Source of the DNA: Flavobacteriales bacterium | GTDB lineage: Bacteria; Bacteroidota; Bacteroidia; Flavobacteriales_E; Vicingaceae | Direction of reading: 5' to 3' | Assembly: GCA_016763135.1 (NCBI GenBank) | Contig: JAESUI010000377.1 | Location: 1-12,089, forward strand | DNA: 12,089 nucleotides | Part shown: piece by piece, positions 1 to 7,231 of the stretch | How positions within the stretch are numbered: the first letter of the stretch is position 1 | How the letters are laid out: every line of letters begins with the position of its first letter | Translations under genes and position numbers: made by a program | The notes under the pieces: model-generated | Told to the model about the DNA's origin: nothing | Databases searched by the model: none | The model's input: the letters and a program-made list of their open reading frames with translations, nothing else

Positions 1-1
1 A

Positions 2-553
2 GAATCTTATTATGTAATTGGTAAGTCTTTAGCTGCTCTATCTAAAGTGAGTTATGAAGATGCTATGAAATTTGCCAAAAGCTTAGAAAGTGAAGAAAAC
101 TCAAGAATAAAAAATTCTGTCTGTGGCATTTATGCAGAACATGGTGATGCTGAGCAACATGCCTTTTTTATTGAAACAGAAAAAGAATTGAGTGGTTATG
201 GGAAATATGGATTTATCATGACCTATGGTAAATACCTGAAAAAACAAAATAATGAAACCATTAAAGAAAGTCTCCCTATTTTAAATGATGTTGCTAAAAA
301 TGAGACTGCTTGGTGGATGAGAATGACAGGAATTAATGTACTGTCTGACTTAAAAGAGATGTATGGAAACAGAGTTCATGTAGCTGAAAAAGAATTAAAA
401 GATATGAAAACTGGTTCTGATAAAGAGTTAGATTTACGAAATTCATTGCGTAGCGATAAAGAGATGAATCAATTATTAGATGAAATGCTCAACAACATTA
501 AAGAAAATGAAGAACACCCTCGTTTAAGAAAAATATTGGGAATGAAAGATTAA
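2..553 (+). CDS. C-terminal part of a probable M1-family metallopeptidase (5' end outside window)
   Basis: The frame is open from the first bases of the window to a TAA at 551-553, so the GTG at 47 is not a real start and only the last 183 residues are visible. The visible part is charged and appears helical, with a repeating layout of short helices (for example SLAALSKVSYEDAMKFAKSL and SVCGIYAEHGDAEQHAFFIE). This resembles the HEAT-like C-terminal domain of Bacteroidota M1 aminopeptidases. The catalytic HExxH and GxMEN motifs would lie upstream and cannot be checked, so the family name is an inference from remembered C-terminal similarity. Family members are usually zinc aminopeptidases, often exported. 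A strong terminator follows 24 bases after the stop, so this is probably the last gene of its transcript. Confidence 0.6.
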   Translation, partial: ESYYVIGKSLAALSKVSYEDAMKFAKSLESEENSRIKNSVCGIYAEHGDAEQHAFFIETEKELSGYGKYGFIMTYGKYLKKQNNETIKESLPILNDVAKNETAWWMRMTGINVLSDLKEMYGNRVHVAEKELKDMKTGSDKELDLRNSLRSDKEMNQLLDEMLNNIKENEEHPRLRKILGMKD

Positions 554-576
554 TTTATCTTTAACATGTAAAAACA

Positions 577-603
577 AAAAGCCTCACATTGTGGGGCTTT
601 TTT
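577..603 (+). terminator. Rho-independent terminator after the M1-like gene
   Basis: AAAAGCCTCAC (577-587) pairs with GTGGGGCTTTT (591-601) across a 3-base ATT loop. The stem has 11 pairs with one T·G wobble, and a T run follows. It lies just after the stop at 553 and reads correctly for the plus strand. Confidence 0.85.
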
Positions 604-618
604 ATTGACTAAAATAGA

Positions 619-650
619 AAAACCTCTTGATTTCTCAAGAGGTTTTATTT
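619..650. terminator. Bidirectional terminator between convergent genes
   Basis: AAAACCTCTTGA (619-630) and TCAAGAGGTTTT (635-646) form a perfect 12-bp stem with a 4-base loop. A T-rich tail follows on the plus strand, and on the minus strand the hairpin is followed by TTTTTCTATTTT. It can therefore end transcription of the head-GIN gene (minus, stop at 684) and catch read-through from the plus-strand gene. Confidence 0.85.
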
Positions 651-683
651 GCACTAACTAAACAGGTGAGTAATAAAGGTGGG

Positions 684-2174
684 CTAAAATCCTAATAAAG
701 TAACACCAACCGTAAACGGGTACAATTCTGGTCCTCTACTATTTTCGAATAATGGTGTTAAACTGTATGTAGCAAAAACATTAAATCTTCCAACTCCAAC
801 TCTTGTTGTTAAACTAACTCTAAACGGATTGGTATTAAAGCTTTGCTTATCTTTTTCTTTTTTGGTACTTCCATCTACATCTTTGTATTTGTACTTAATC
901 TTTGTTTGAAGATTAAAACCAAATATTGCTCCGGCAGATATGTGAAACGATTTATTCTTATTATTTCCAGTATTCACTTCCAACAGAAGTGGTGCATTAA
1001 TAAACCACGTTTTAAATCGATTTTTAGAGTATGAGAAATCAGTATCTACTTCTCCCCAAGTATAATCTTCATTAAACTCATCTACTACGGGGTAAATATT
1101 ACTCCCTCCTTTTGATGTCAGTCTAACGTTATGTCTCAATTCATAGTTATTCCATTCTGTTCCTAAACCAGTAACTATACCAAAATGATGTTCCTTTACT
1201 TTTATAAAAAACTCCATAAAGTTGATGCTGAAAGTCCATGATTTACGGTAATTCAATTCCATAAATTGAGTAACTTTTTCTGGGTCTGTTAATACTAAAG
1301 AAGCATCATTACTTAAATCAAAACTATTGTCAGCATTTAAAAATCCATTAATTCCTAGATCAATTCCAGCCCAATGGTTCATCCTTTTTTTAGGAATTTT
1401 CACATGAGTAGAATCATCAAAAAGCATGAAATTTTTGTCTCCCCAGTTAATTTTAGTGGTATCAGGAAAATGAAACTCTTTTTCCACTTCTACACCATTG
1501 TAAGAAGAACTTGAAGCAATTGTAGTTTCTATATTTCTCTCACTCGGATTACCCTGTACATTAATAGTAGAAGCTCCAGAAGCTTTACCTGTTATAGATT
1601 CTTCAGCATAAACCCTTACATCAGAAGCTCCAGATATATCAACTTTTACATTTTTCGCCTTAAACCCTGACGCTTTTAAATCAGAAGCACCACTTAATGT
1701 TAAATCAAAACTTTCTGCTGTCCCTGATAATTTAATATCACTTGCACCAGAAAAATCAATAGAAAGTCTATTTACCTCTAATTCTAAATCTGCCTCTATA
1801 GCTCCACTCCCTTTAATAGAAAAATCTTCTGTTCTTATAGCGTTTGTTGTGCTTATTTCTGAAGCACCACTTTGTTCAATTCTTTGTAAATCCTTAAAAG
1901 TGATAAGTACTTTTATGTTTGCCTTCCATTTAGTTTTCCCTTTAGTATAAAGTATCAGCTTACCATCTTTAACTTCTGTTTTTACTTTAGCAATATCTTC
2001 AGGTGTTGCTCCTTCAATAATCACTTCATTCGTTTCTCCCTGAGTAAGAACAACTTCTAATGCATTACTTACATTTAATACCTGGAAATCTTCTACTGTT
2101 CTATTTTCTTCTACTTGAGCAAAAGCATTAGTTAACATTAAAAGTGATATAATAACTGTGTATATTTTTTTCAT
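684..2174 (-). CDS. Head-GIN (DUF2807) outer-membrane protein with C-terminal beta-barrel
   Basis: The 496-residue product starts with a signal peptide (MKKIYTVIISLLMLTNAFAQ, residues 1-20). Residues about 25-225 match the head-GIN/DUF2807 ('putative auto-transporter adhesin') pattern, with SGA(S) turns at residues 102, 123, 142, 161, 181 and 199. That spacing of about 20 residues is expected of a right-handed beta-helix. From about residue 265 (NHWAGIDLGINGF) to the end there are alternating aromatic strands typical of a small outer-membrane beta-barrel, and the protein ends in Phe (GVTLLGF), the usual terminal residue for BAM-dependent insertion. The inferred layout is a barrel in the outer membrane carrying a beta-helix domain whose side and ligand are unknown. 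It lies downstream of an ECF sigma/anti-sigma pair and has its own matching promoter. The domain call is good; the cellular role is unknown. Confidence 0.8.
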   Translation of the reverse strand: MKKIYTVIISLLMLTNAFAQVEENRTVEDFQVLNVSNALEVVLTQGETNEVIIEGATPEDIAKVKTEVKDGKLILYTKGKTKWKANIKVLITFKDLQRIEQSGASEISTTNAIRTEDFSIKGSGAIEADLELEVNRLSIDFSGASDIKLSGTAESFDLTLSGASDLKASGFKAKNVKVDISGASDVRVYAEESITGKASGASTINVQGNPSERNIETTIASSSSYNGVEVEKEFHFPDTTKINWGDKNFMLFDDSTHVKIPKKRMNHWAGIDLGINGFLNADNSFDLSNDASLVLTDPEKVTQFMELNYRKSWTFSINFMEFFIKVKEHHFGIVTGLGTEWNNYELRHNVRLTSKGGSNIYPVVDEFNEDYTWGEVDTDFSYSKNRFKTWFINAPLLLEVNTGNNKNKSFHISAGAIFGFNLQTKIKYKYKDVDGSTKKEKDKQSFNTNPFRVSLTTRVGVGRFNVFATYSLTPLFENSRGPELYPFTVGVTLLGF

Positions 2175-2193
2175 AATAGGTGTTTTTAAATAG

Positions 2194-2220
2194 GACGCTT
2201 ACCTCTTTAATTTTGTTACA
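2194..2220 (-). promoter_or_regulatory. ECF-type promoter of the head-GIN gene
   Basis: On the minus strand TGTAAC (2220 down to 2215) is followed after exactly 17 bases by CGTC (2197-2194), 19 bases before the start codon at 2174. The AAC (-35) and CGTC (-10) elements have the usual form of ECF sigma promoters. The same pair, with the same spacing, precedes the ECF sigma gene at 3725-3751. The -35 element begins 7 bases after the stop of the putative anti-sigma gene. Confidence 0.7.
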
Positions 2221-2227
2221 ATCAGTT

Positions 2228-3220
2228 TTAATTTTTATCCTTTTTCTTAAGGAAGGAAAGGGGATTAGAGTTAAAAGCAAGTACTATTTTTTCTTTTGCT
2301 TTACTTAAATTACTCTCTTTTACTCGTTGTTTTATTGCAGTTTGTATCATGTTAAGCTTGGTTATCTTCTTTGCAGGAATTGCTTCCTCCTCATAAGTTA
2401 TTTTAACGTTATCAGCATATTGAATATGCTCAACAAGAAACTCTTTAATTATTTCTTGAGGAATTGAATCTTTAATTAACTCTATTTTCTCATCAGAATT
2501 ATCAACCAAAGCAATTGCTTCCTTATTTTTTTCCTCAGGAATAAACTGTGGTGATTCTTTCTTAATGTTTTGTTGATTTCTTTGTATTAGATTTAATTCT
2601 TCCTCTTCAACAATCGCTACTTGATTTTCTTTCATTACAATCTGGTTAGGACTTACCTCTACGTCTTTATTCGGTACAGGTAACACTAATTCTTGTTTAT
2701 CTGTAATTGAATGATCCTTTTGTCCTTCATCATTATTCAACACATTTAATAAAAACAAAATGGTTATCACAGCTGCAGCAGAAGAATACCACCAATACAT
2801 TGGAATTACTTTTCCTTCTCTCTTTTTTAATGACTCTTTGTTCTCAAAAATGATGGTAGGTGCTACTAATTTTGTTTCCTGATAAGCTACAAGCTCGGCT
2901 TGTTTTCTTGAATTCTCTTTTAAGAACTGTTGGAGTTTCTTAGACGTTTCAGTAGTATTTTCTCCTTCTATTTCAGCAATAATTAATTCTTCATAATTAT
3001 CAAGTGTAGTAATGTTCTCATCCTTCTTTAAGTTATCCTTATCAATTAAGGTAATTTCTAAAGGAGTCAATTCATACACCTCAAACTCATCCAACTCTTC
3101 TTTTAAATCAAGATTTTTTTCAAGAAACAACATTAACTCTGCGACTAATTCAGGAGATAAATTCTCCTCAATATAATCGAGCAAGTAAGCTTCGTAGTTA
3201 TTTCTTGTTATTAAACTCAT
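2228..3220 (-). CDS. Membrane-anchored putative anti-sigma factor
   Basis: This 330-residue protein has an acidic, helical cytoplasmic N-terminus (1-130), a basic stretch (KKREGKV, 132-138), one hydrophobic segment (about 142-162, WWYSSAAAVITILFLLNVL) and a Glu/Lys/Asn-rich tail of about 165 residues. That is the topology of a single-pass inner-membrane anti-sigma factor with a periplasmic sensor region. No zinc-binding HxxxCxxC motif is visible. Its ATG overlaps the sigma-factor TGA by 4 bases (ATGA), so the two are co-transcribed and translationally coupled. Residues 8-51 and 75-118 look like two copies of one helical unit (see findings). No FecR-type domain was recognised. The function is inferred from position and topology; direct family recognition is weak. 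Confidence 0.65.
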   Translation of the reverse strand: MSLITRNNYEAYLLDYIEENLSPELVAELMLFLEKNLDLKEELDEFEVYELTPLEITLIDKDNLKKDENITTLDNYEELIIAEIEGENTTETSKKLQQFLKENSRKQAELVAYQETKLVAPTIIFENKESLKKREGKVIPMYWWYSSAAAVITILFLLNVLNNDEGQKDHSITDKQELVLPVPNKDVEVSPNQIVMKENQVAIVEEEELNLIQRNQQNIKKESPQFIPEEKNKEAIALVDNSDEKIELIKDSIPQEIIKEFLVEHIQYADNVKITYEEEAIPAKKITKLNMIQTAIKQRVKESNLSKAKEKIVLAFNSNPLSFLKKKDKN

Positions 3221-3702
3221 ATCAATGCTTCAACACTACCTAAATAATTCTTTAAAAATTTTCTTCCTCTAAAAATGTACACTTTAACTTGTGATACCGT
3301 CATTCCAGTTATTTCAGCAATCTCATCATAAGCATACCCCTCATAATCCCTTAACAATATCACTGATTTTTGGTCTTCTGGCAATTGTTCTATTGCTTTA
3401 TGAAGTATTTCTTGTAAATCGGAATATTCAGTTTGCGTACTATAACTCTCTTCCTTTACATCATCAAATGAACCTTGTTTTTTATCTCTTCTAATCGTAT
3501 CAATCAAGGTATGATAAGCAGTAGTAAATAAATATGATTTTATTTTCGCTTCATTTACATTGTCTTTCTTCTCCCAAAACTTCATATAAGTATCCTGCAC
3601 AATATCTTTAGCTTTATCTTCGTCTTTAATGTTCTTTAAGACAAAACGATAAAGATTATCTGAATAAATATCTACGCTTTCGTTATACTTGGTAACGGTC
3701 AT
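3217..3702 (-). CDS. ECF-type RNA polymerase sigma factor
   Basis: The 161-residue protein has the two-domain layout of ECF sigma factors. Region 2 lies at about residues 8-75, with the core-binding motif DIVQDTYMKFWEK (33-45) and the -10-recognition part around SYLFTTAYHTLIDTIRRD. Region 4 lies at about 100-153, with LPEDQKSVILLRDYEGYAYD followed by the helix-turn-helix EIAEITGMTVSQVKVYIFRG. Length and motifs are normal for the family and no extra domain is present. It would redirect RNA polymerase to a small regulon and is probably held inactive by the membrane protein encoded by the overlapping downstream gene. Its own start is preceded by TGTAAC-N17-CGTC, repeated upstream of the head-GIN gene, which suggests positive autoregulation. 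The signal it responds to cannot be read from the sequence. Confidence 0.9.
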   Translation of the reverse strand: MTVTKYNESVDIYSDNLYRFVLKNIKDEDKAKDIVQDTYMKFWEKKDNVNEAKIKSYLFTTAYHTLIDTIRRDKKQGSFDDVKEESYSTQTEYSDLQEILHKAIEQLPEDQKSVILLRDYEGYAYDEIAEITGMTVSQVKVYIFRGRKFLKNYLGSVEALI

Positions 3703-3724
3703 TAAACAATGTTGTTTATTGTGT

Positions 3725-3751
3725 GACGAATTGATATTATAAAAAGTTACA
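3725..3751 (-). promoter_or_regulatory. ECF-type promoter of the sigma/anti-sigma operon
   Basis: On the minus strand TGTAAC (3751 down to 3746) and CGTC (3728-3725) are separated by exactly 17 bases, ending 22 bases before the sigma start at 3702. The -35 element begins 2 bases after the ispE stop codon, so ispE read-through could also feed this operon. It matches the promoter at 2194-2220 in sequence and spacing. Confidence 0.7.
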
Positions 3752-3752
3752 G

Positions 3753-4514
3753 CTACTTATTAAAAATTCCAAAAACAGCTGAACCACTCCCTGTCATTGA
3801 GGCAAAAACTGCTCCATTGGTGTAGATTTTTTGTTTAATTTTTTCAATTTCAGGGTATTGTGGAAAAACGGATGCCTCAAAATCATTTTTTATAGATTTC
3901 GTCCAATCACTAATTGGAGTTGTAATTAACTCTTTCAAATTTAATTCTGAAGGAGAAGGAGTAACTCCATTATAAGCTTCTGCAGTTCCAATATGGATTT
4001 CTGGATATTCTATTTTAATAGTATAAGCTGATAAATCAAGTTCAATATTTTCAAACTCATCCCCTTTTCCACAAGCATATACAGGTTTATTTTCAATAAA
4101 AAAGGCACAATCACTTCCTAATTGTTTCGCATAATTAACTAACTGTTCTAAAGTTAAATTGAGCTCAAATAATTCATTCAATGCTTTTAACATAAATGAT
4201 GCATCTGAAGAGCCCCCTCCTAGCCCTGCTCCAATAGGAATTTTTTTTTGTAAATGAATCTTAACAAAAGGAATAGGATAATCAGCTCTTATTAAATGAA
4301 ATGCTTTTACGCATAAATTAGAATCTTTATCGCCTGGAATTGAAATGCCCGAAGAAGTATACGCAAGTTGATTTTCGTCATTCTCTACAACTTCCAACAC
4401 ATCAAACACATCCATTACAGGATAAAAAATACTCTCAATATTATGAAAACCATCATCTCGCTTTTCAACAACATTTAATCCTATATTTATTTTAGCATTT
4501 GGATAAACAATCAT
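3753..4514 (-). CDS. ispE: 4-diphosphocytidyl-2-C-methyl-D-erythritol kinase (IspE)
   Basis: IspE phosphorylates the 2-hydroxyl of CDP-methylerythritol with ATP in the cytoplasmic MEP pathway for isoprenoid precursors. The 253-residue protein carries the three GHMP-kinase motifs. The N-terminal motif is NAKINIGLNV (6-15), with the conserved Lys8 and Asn10 and later His24. The glycine-rich ATP loop is PIGAGLGGGSSDA (93-105), and the C-terminal motif is GSGSAVFG (242-249). Asp135 in GSDCAFF is the expected catalytic aspartate. The protein is slightly shorter than the E. coli enzyme but complete. The start MIVYPNAKINIGL places the first motif where the family has it. It is transcribed divergently from accA and lies upstream of, but functionally unrelated to, the ECF sigma operon. 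Confidence 0.95.
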   Translation of the reverse strand: MIVYPNAKINIGLNVVEKRDDGFHNIESIFYPVMDVFDVLEVVENDENQLAYTSSGISIPGDKDSNLCVKAFHLIRADYPIPFVKIHLQKKIPIGAGLGGGSSDASFMLKALNELFELNLTLEQLVNYAKQLGSDCAFFIENKPVYACGKGDEFENIELDLSAYTIKIEYPEIHIGTAEAYNGVTPSPSELNLKELITTPISDWTKSIKNDFEASVFPQYPEIEKIKQKIYTNGAVFASMTGSGSAVFGIFNK

Positions 4515-4779
4515 AATCCTACTTTTTACTCCGCATCTTCAAAAATAAGAATTATTAGAGCTTGCCTTAACAAATTTAGTAATTTAGCACTCTATTAAGA
4601 CCGTTGCACAAGCTTAGATTGTGTTCAAGTTTGAGGCTAGAGTGAAAATTATTTTTTGAATTACCTTTTGGTAATAAGAAAATTAATTTTAATGATAACG
4701 AAGAAATTGGACGAAAAATAAGTTTTATTACTTATGTAAATCACATTTTTGCTACGGTCTTTATTATTATTGGAAAAAG
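4515..4779. other. Intergenic region between divergent ispE and accA
   Basis: This 265-base spacer holds the ispE promoter candidate at its left end. To the right are several small structures: CACAA/TTGTG (4607-4611 and 4619-4623), a perfect ATTACC-TTTT-GGTAAT hairpin (4660-4675), and the palindrome AAAATTAATTTT (4679-4690). A plus-strand frame stays open from 4646 across the accA start in another phase, but it has no ATG and no recognisable product. A TATTATTG box at 4765-4772, 7 bases before the accA ATG, may be its -7 element. No riboswitch or RNA gene was recognised. Confidence 0.5.
4540..4574 (-). promoter_or_regulatory. Possible Bacteroidota-type promoter of ispE
   Basis: The minus strand reads TTTG (4574-4571), 23 bases, then TATTTTTG (4547-4540), an exact match to the TAnnTTTG -7 box of Bacteroidota. 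It lies 25 bases before the ispE start. The spacer is at the long end for this promoter type, so the -33 element is less certain than the -7 box. Confidence 0.45.
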
Positions 4780-5736
4780 ATGGCAATATATTTAGATTTT
4801 GAAGAACCAATAAAAGTGTTAGAAGATCAGTTGATTGAAAACACTAAATTACAAGAAGAGAAAGGTGTTGACACCACTAACATTGTAAAAGAAATAGAAA
4901 AGAAACTAAAACAAACTCGAAAGGAGATTTATAGTAAACTCTCTGCTTGGCAAAAGGTTCAAGTTTCTAGACATCCTGAAAGACCTTACACATTAAGTTA
5001 TATTGCAGCAGTTACCGATGGCGAATTCATAGAATTACATGGTGATAGAACTGTAAAAGATGACAAAGCCATGGTTGGTGGATTTGGAAGTATTGATGGG
5101 CAATCGGTAATGTTTATTGGACAACAAAAAGGTATAAATACCAAAATGCGCCAATATAGAAACTTTGGAATGCCAAATCCTGAAGGATACAGAAAAGCAC
5201 TCCGATTAATGAAATTGGCAGAAAAGTTTAACAAACCAGTTATTTGTTTTGTAGATACTCCAGGTGCTTTTCCAGGTTTAGAAGCAGAAGAAAGAGGTCA
5301 AGGAGAGGCAATTGCAAGAAATTTATTAGAAATGTCTCAACTAACAGTTCCAATCATTGTAATAATTATCGGAGAAGGAGCTTCTGGTGGTGCTTTAGGA
5401 ATTGGAATAGGAGATAAAGTATTAATGTTAGAAAACACTTGGTATTCAGTTATTTCACCTGAATCATGTTCTTCTATATTATGGAAAAACTGGGATCACA
5501 AAGAAGAAGCTGCTGAAGCATTAAAGTTGACTTCATCTGATATGTTAAAAAACAAACTGATTGATGGAGTAATTAAAGAACCTTGTGGGGGCGCACATAC
5601 TAACCCCGAAGAAATGTTTCGTATCGTTAAAAAAGAAATTCTTAAACATTTAATCAAGCTTAAAGAATATGATAAAGACAAATTAGTTAATAAGAGAATT
5701 AACAAATTTTGTTCAATGGGTGTGATAAATGAATAA
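4780..5736 (+). CDS. accA: Acetyl-CoA carboxylase carboxyltransferase subunit alpha
   Basis: AccA pairs with AccD to transfer the carboxyl group from carboxybiotin to acetyl-CoA, making malonyl-CoA for fatty-acid synthesis. The 318 residues match the usual length (E. coli about 319). Visible family motifs are VQVSRHPERPYTLSYI (60-75), ELHGDR (85-90), the biotin/CoA-site segment GQQKG (114-118), FGMPNPEGYRKALRLM (129-144), FVDTPGAFPG (157-166), ERGQGEAIARNL (171-182) and the oxyanion-hole region GEGASGGALGIG (198-209). The N-terminal helical segment LDFEEPIKVLEDQLIE is also typical. It stands alone, with no accD nearby. Its TAA is immediately followed by the last codon of the convergent lipoprotein gene, with no visible terminator between them. 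Confidence 0.97.
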   Translation: MAIYLDFEEPIKVLEDQLIENTKLQEEKGVDTTNIVKEIEKKLKQTRKEIYSKLSAWQKVQVSRHPERPYTLSYIAAVTDGEFIELHGDRTVKDDKAMVGGFGSIDGQSVMFIGQQKGINTKMRQYRNFGMPNPEGYRKALRLMKLAEKFNKPVICFVDTPGAFPGLEAEERGQGEAIARNLLEMSQLTVPIIVIIIGEGASGGALGIGIGDKVLMLENTWYSVISPESCSSILWKNWDHKEEAAEALKLTSSDMLKNKLIDGVIKEPCGGAHTNPEEMFRIVKKEILKHLIKLKEYDKDKLVNKRINKFCSMGVINE

Positions 5737-7053
5737 TTACTTATTGTACCAAAACACGACTTCTTTAATCGTATTTATGTGGGTATAACTCCCTATTTGA
5801 GTTCCTATAACATTATGAATAGTTAACACATTTCCGCTGGAAATAAATAATTCCGCTAACAAGTCATCATACCATATATTGTTAGCCCCCAATCCTGAAA
5901 TAACTATTGTTGTAGAAAAAGGGAAGTTATTATTCACGTTTATTTTTGAAATATTGCCACTATGAACAACTAAATACTCTCCTATTCCTATTTCTACACA
6001 ATCATCTATTTTTCCTAATCCTATTGGAAAAGAAGTTAAAGATCCTGTATTAGGATTATAAAAAATAAGTTTCCCATTTAATGCTGCATCATTGGCAATT
6101 ACTATAATTTCATTTGCAGATCTAGTAAACATTCCTACTACATCTTCATTAGATAATAACGTTGCATTAATTCCTATTGGGTTTCCAGATGCCATCCAAT
6201 ATGGTATAAGTTTAACTATGCCTCCCGAAAATGAATGCTGCTCAGTAACTATAATATTATTATGAACTAAAGCACTTTCTACATTGAAATTTGAAATAGT
6301 CACTGCATTATAATTTCCTGCGCCATTTTTATCATACCCTTGCATACCTCCATTTCTCTTACCTAAGAATACGTTTTCGTTGTCATACAAAAATCCAGAA
6401 TAAAAAGGTGTAGGAGGAGAATTAATTATCGGAATACTCCATGAATTTAACCCTGATTTTAAATCTATTGCACTAACATTTGCTGAAGGAACTGTACCAC
6501 TTGAAGCATGTATTAATTGTTGATCATAAGAATTAACACCCGCACCCATATAATCCCCATTTATTGATTGATAAAAACTACCCGAGTACAAATTATCCAA
6601 ATAATATATATCAGAAACACTCCCTGTATTACTTATAACAAATGCCCCTTGCCTATTTTTAGGTGTTTCATTTAAAAAAATGGTAACATATCTAGTCGTT
6701 CTATTTTCACCATCAAAAGCAGTTACACTCAAATCATACTGACCTGTAAGTAAATGAATATCATCAAAAAAATACGATATATTTAAGCTATAATCTTTTG
6801 TATTTGGTGTTTTAGTAACAGATGATAAAACTGGGATATCATTATTATCTCTCAAAGAAACACTAACACTCTCTATATTTCTATCATCACTTATAGTTGC
6901 TAAAACCTGTAAAGTGTCAATTCCATTTACTTGCTGTAAATTAACTGGTGAATTAATAGTTATGGTAGGTTTTATTTCATCTTTATCATCCTTTGAACAA
7001 GAAAAAAGAAAGACTAAAATGGTAATTGTACTGTATAAAATCGACCGATTCAT
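5737..7053 (-). CDS. Putative surface lipoprotein with Ig-like and propeller-like regions
   Basis: I do not recognise a named family for the whole protein (438 residues). The N-terminus is a lipoprotein signal with lipobox LFSC and lipidated Cys19. The following SKDDKDE fits the C-x-K-(D/E)2 pattern described as a surface-export signal for Bacteroidota lipoproteins, so the mature protein may sit on the cell surface. Residues about 28-128 (PTITINSPVNLQQV ... LSVTAFDGENRTTRYVTIFL) look like an Ig-like beta-sandwich of the kind found repeatedly in Bacteroidota surface proteins. Residues about 135-438 are beta-rich, with repeated short hydrophobic strands and GN/GS turns (YLDNLYSGSFYQ, NENVFLGKRNGGMQGYD), consistent with a beta-propeller. 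No catalytic motif is visible, so a binding or adhesion role is more likely than an enzymatic one. It is divergent from dnaB and convergent with accA. Confidence 0.7.
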   Translation of the reverse strand: MNRSILYSTITILVFLFSCSKDDKDEIKPTITINSPVNLQQVNGIDTLQVLATISDDRNIESVSVSLRDNNDIPVLSSVTKTPNTKDYSLNISYFFDDIHLLTGQYDLSVTAFDGENRTTRYVTIFLNETPKNRQGAFVISNTGSVSDIYYLDNLYSGSFYQSINGDYMGAGVNSYDQQLIHASSGTVPSANVSAIDLKSGLNSWSIPIINSPPTPFYSGFLYDNENVFLGKRNGGMQGYDKNGAGNYNAVTISNFNVESALVHNNIIVTEQHSFSGGIVKLIPYWMASGNPIGINATLLSNEDVVGMFTRSANEIIVIANDAALNGKLIFYNPNTGSLTSFPIGLGKIDDCVEIGIGEYLVVHSGNISKINVNNNFPFSTTIVISGLGANNIWYDDLLAELFISSGNVLTIHNVIGTQIGSYTHINTIKEVVFWYNK

Positions 7054-7231
7054 TCACTAAAATTAGGACTTTTATCTTTAACTGCTCATAACATTGTTGA
7101 TAAGAGGTTAACAACCAGTTAATAAACCTTTAACCCGTTAAACATTAATGAATTAATTACGTTTAATAAATAAACCCATTATTCTAATAAATTATCCAAA
7201 CACATAAAACTCAATTTCGTACTTTTGGTTT
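7054..7231. promoter_or_regulatory. Divergent promoter region of the lipoprotein gene and dnaB
   Basis: This 178-base spacer contains a cluster of GTTAA/TTAAC elements between 7095 and 7141. They include TGTTGATAA (7095-7103, one mismatch from a DnaA box on the other strand) and the inverted arms GGTTAA (7106-7111) and TTAACC (7130-7135). TACTTTTG at 7220-7227 is an exact TAnnTTTG -7 box only 4 bases before the dnaB ATG. On the minus strand TAATTTTA (7065-7058) ends 4 bases before the lipoprotein start and matches the box with one mismatch. No clear TTG -33 element is visible for either. Confidence 0.5.

Noticed and set aside
47..553. A complete 168-residue gene starting at GTG 47
   Set aside because: The frame is open from base 2 with coding-like residues, so this is the tail of a longer gene cut by the window edge.
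1550..1880. DNA tandem repeat from the recurring AGAAGC(A/T)CC on the plus strand
   Set aside because: These are the codons for the SGAS turns of the beta-helix; the repeat is at protein level and the intervening DNA is diverged.
3291..3494. Plus-strand open frame antisense to the sigma gene, and similar antisense frames at 843-1034, 4998-5234, 5496-5705, 8211-8396 and 8494-8742
   Set aside because: All lie entirely inside well-supported genes on the other strand, and their translations show no recognisable family.
4646..4797. Small gene in the spacer before accA
   Set aside because: The frame has no start codon in a suitable position and overlaps the accA start in another phase.
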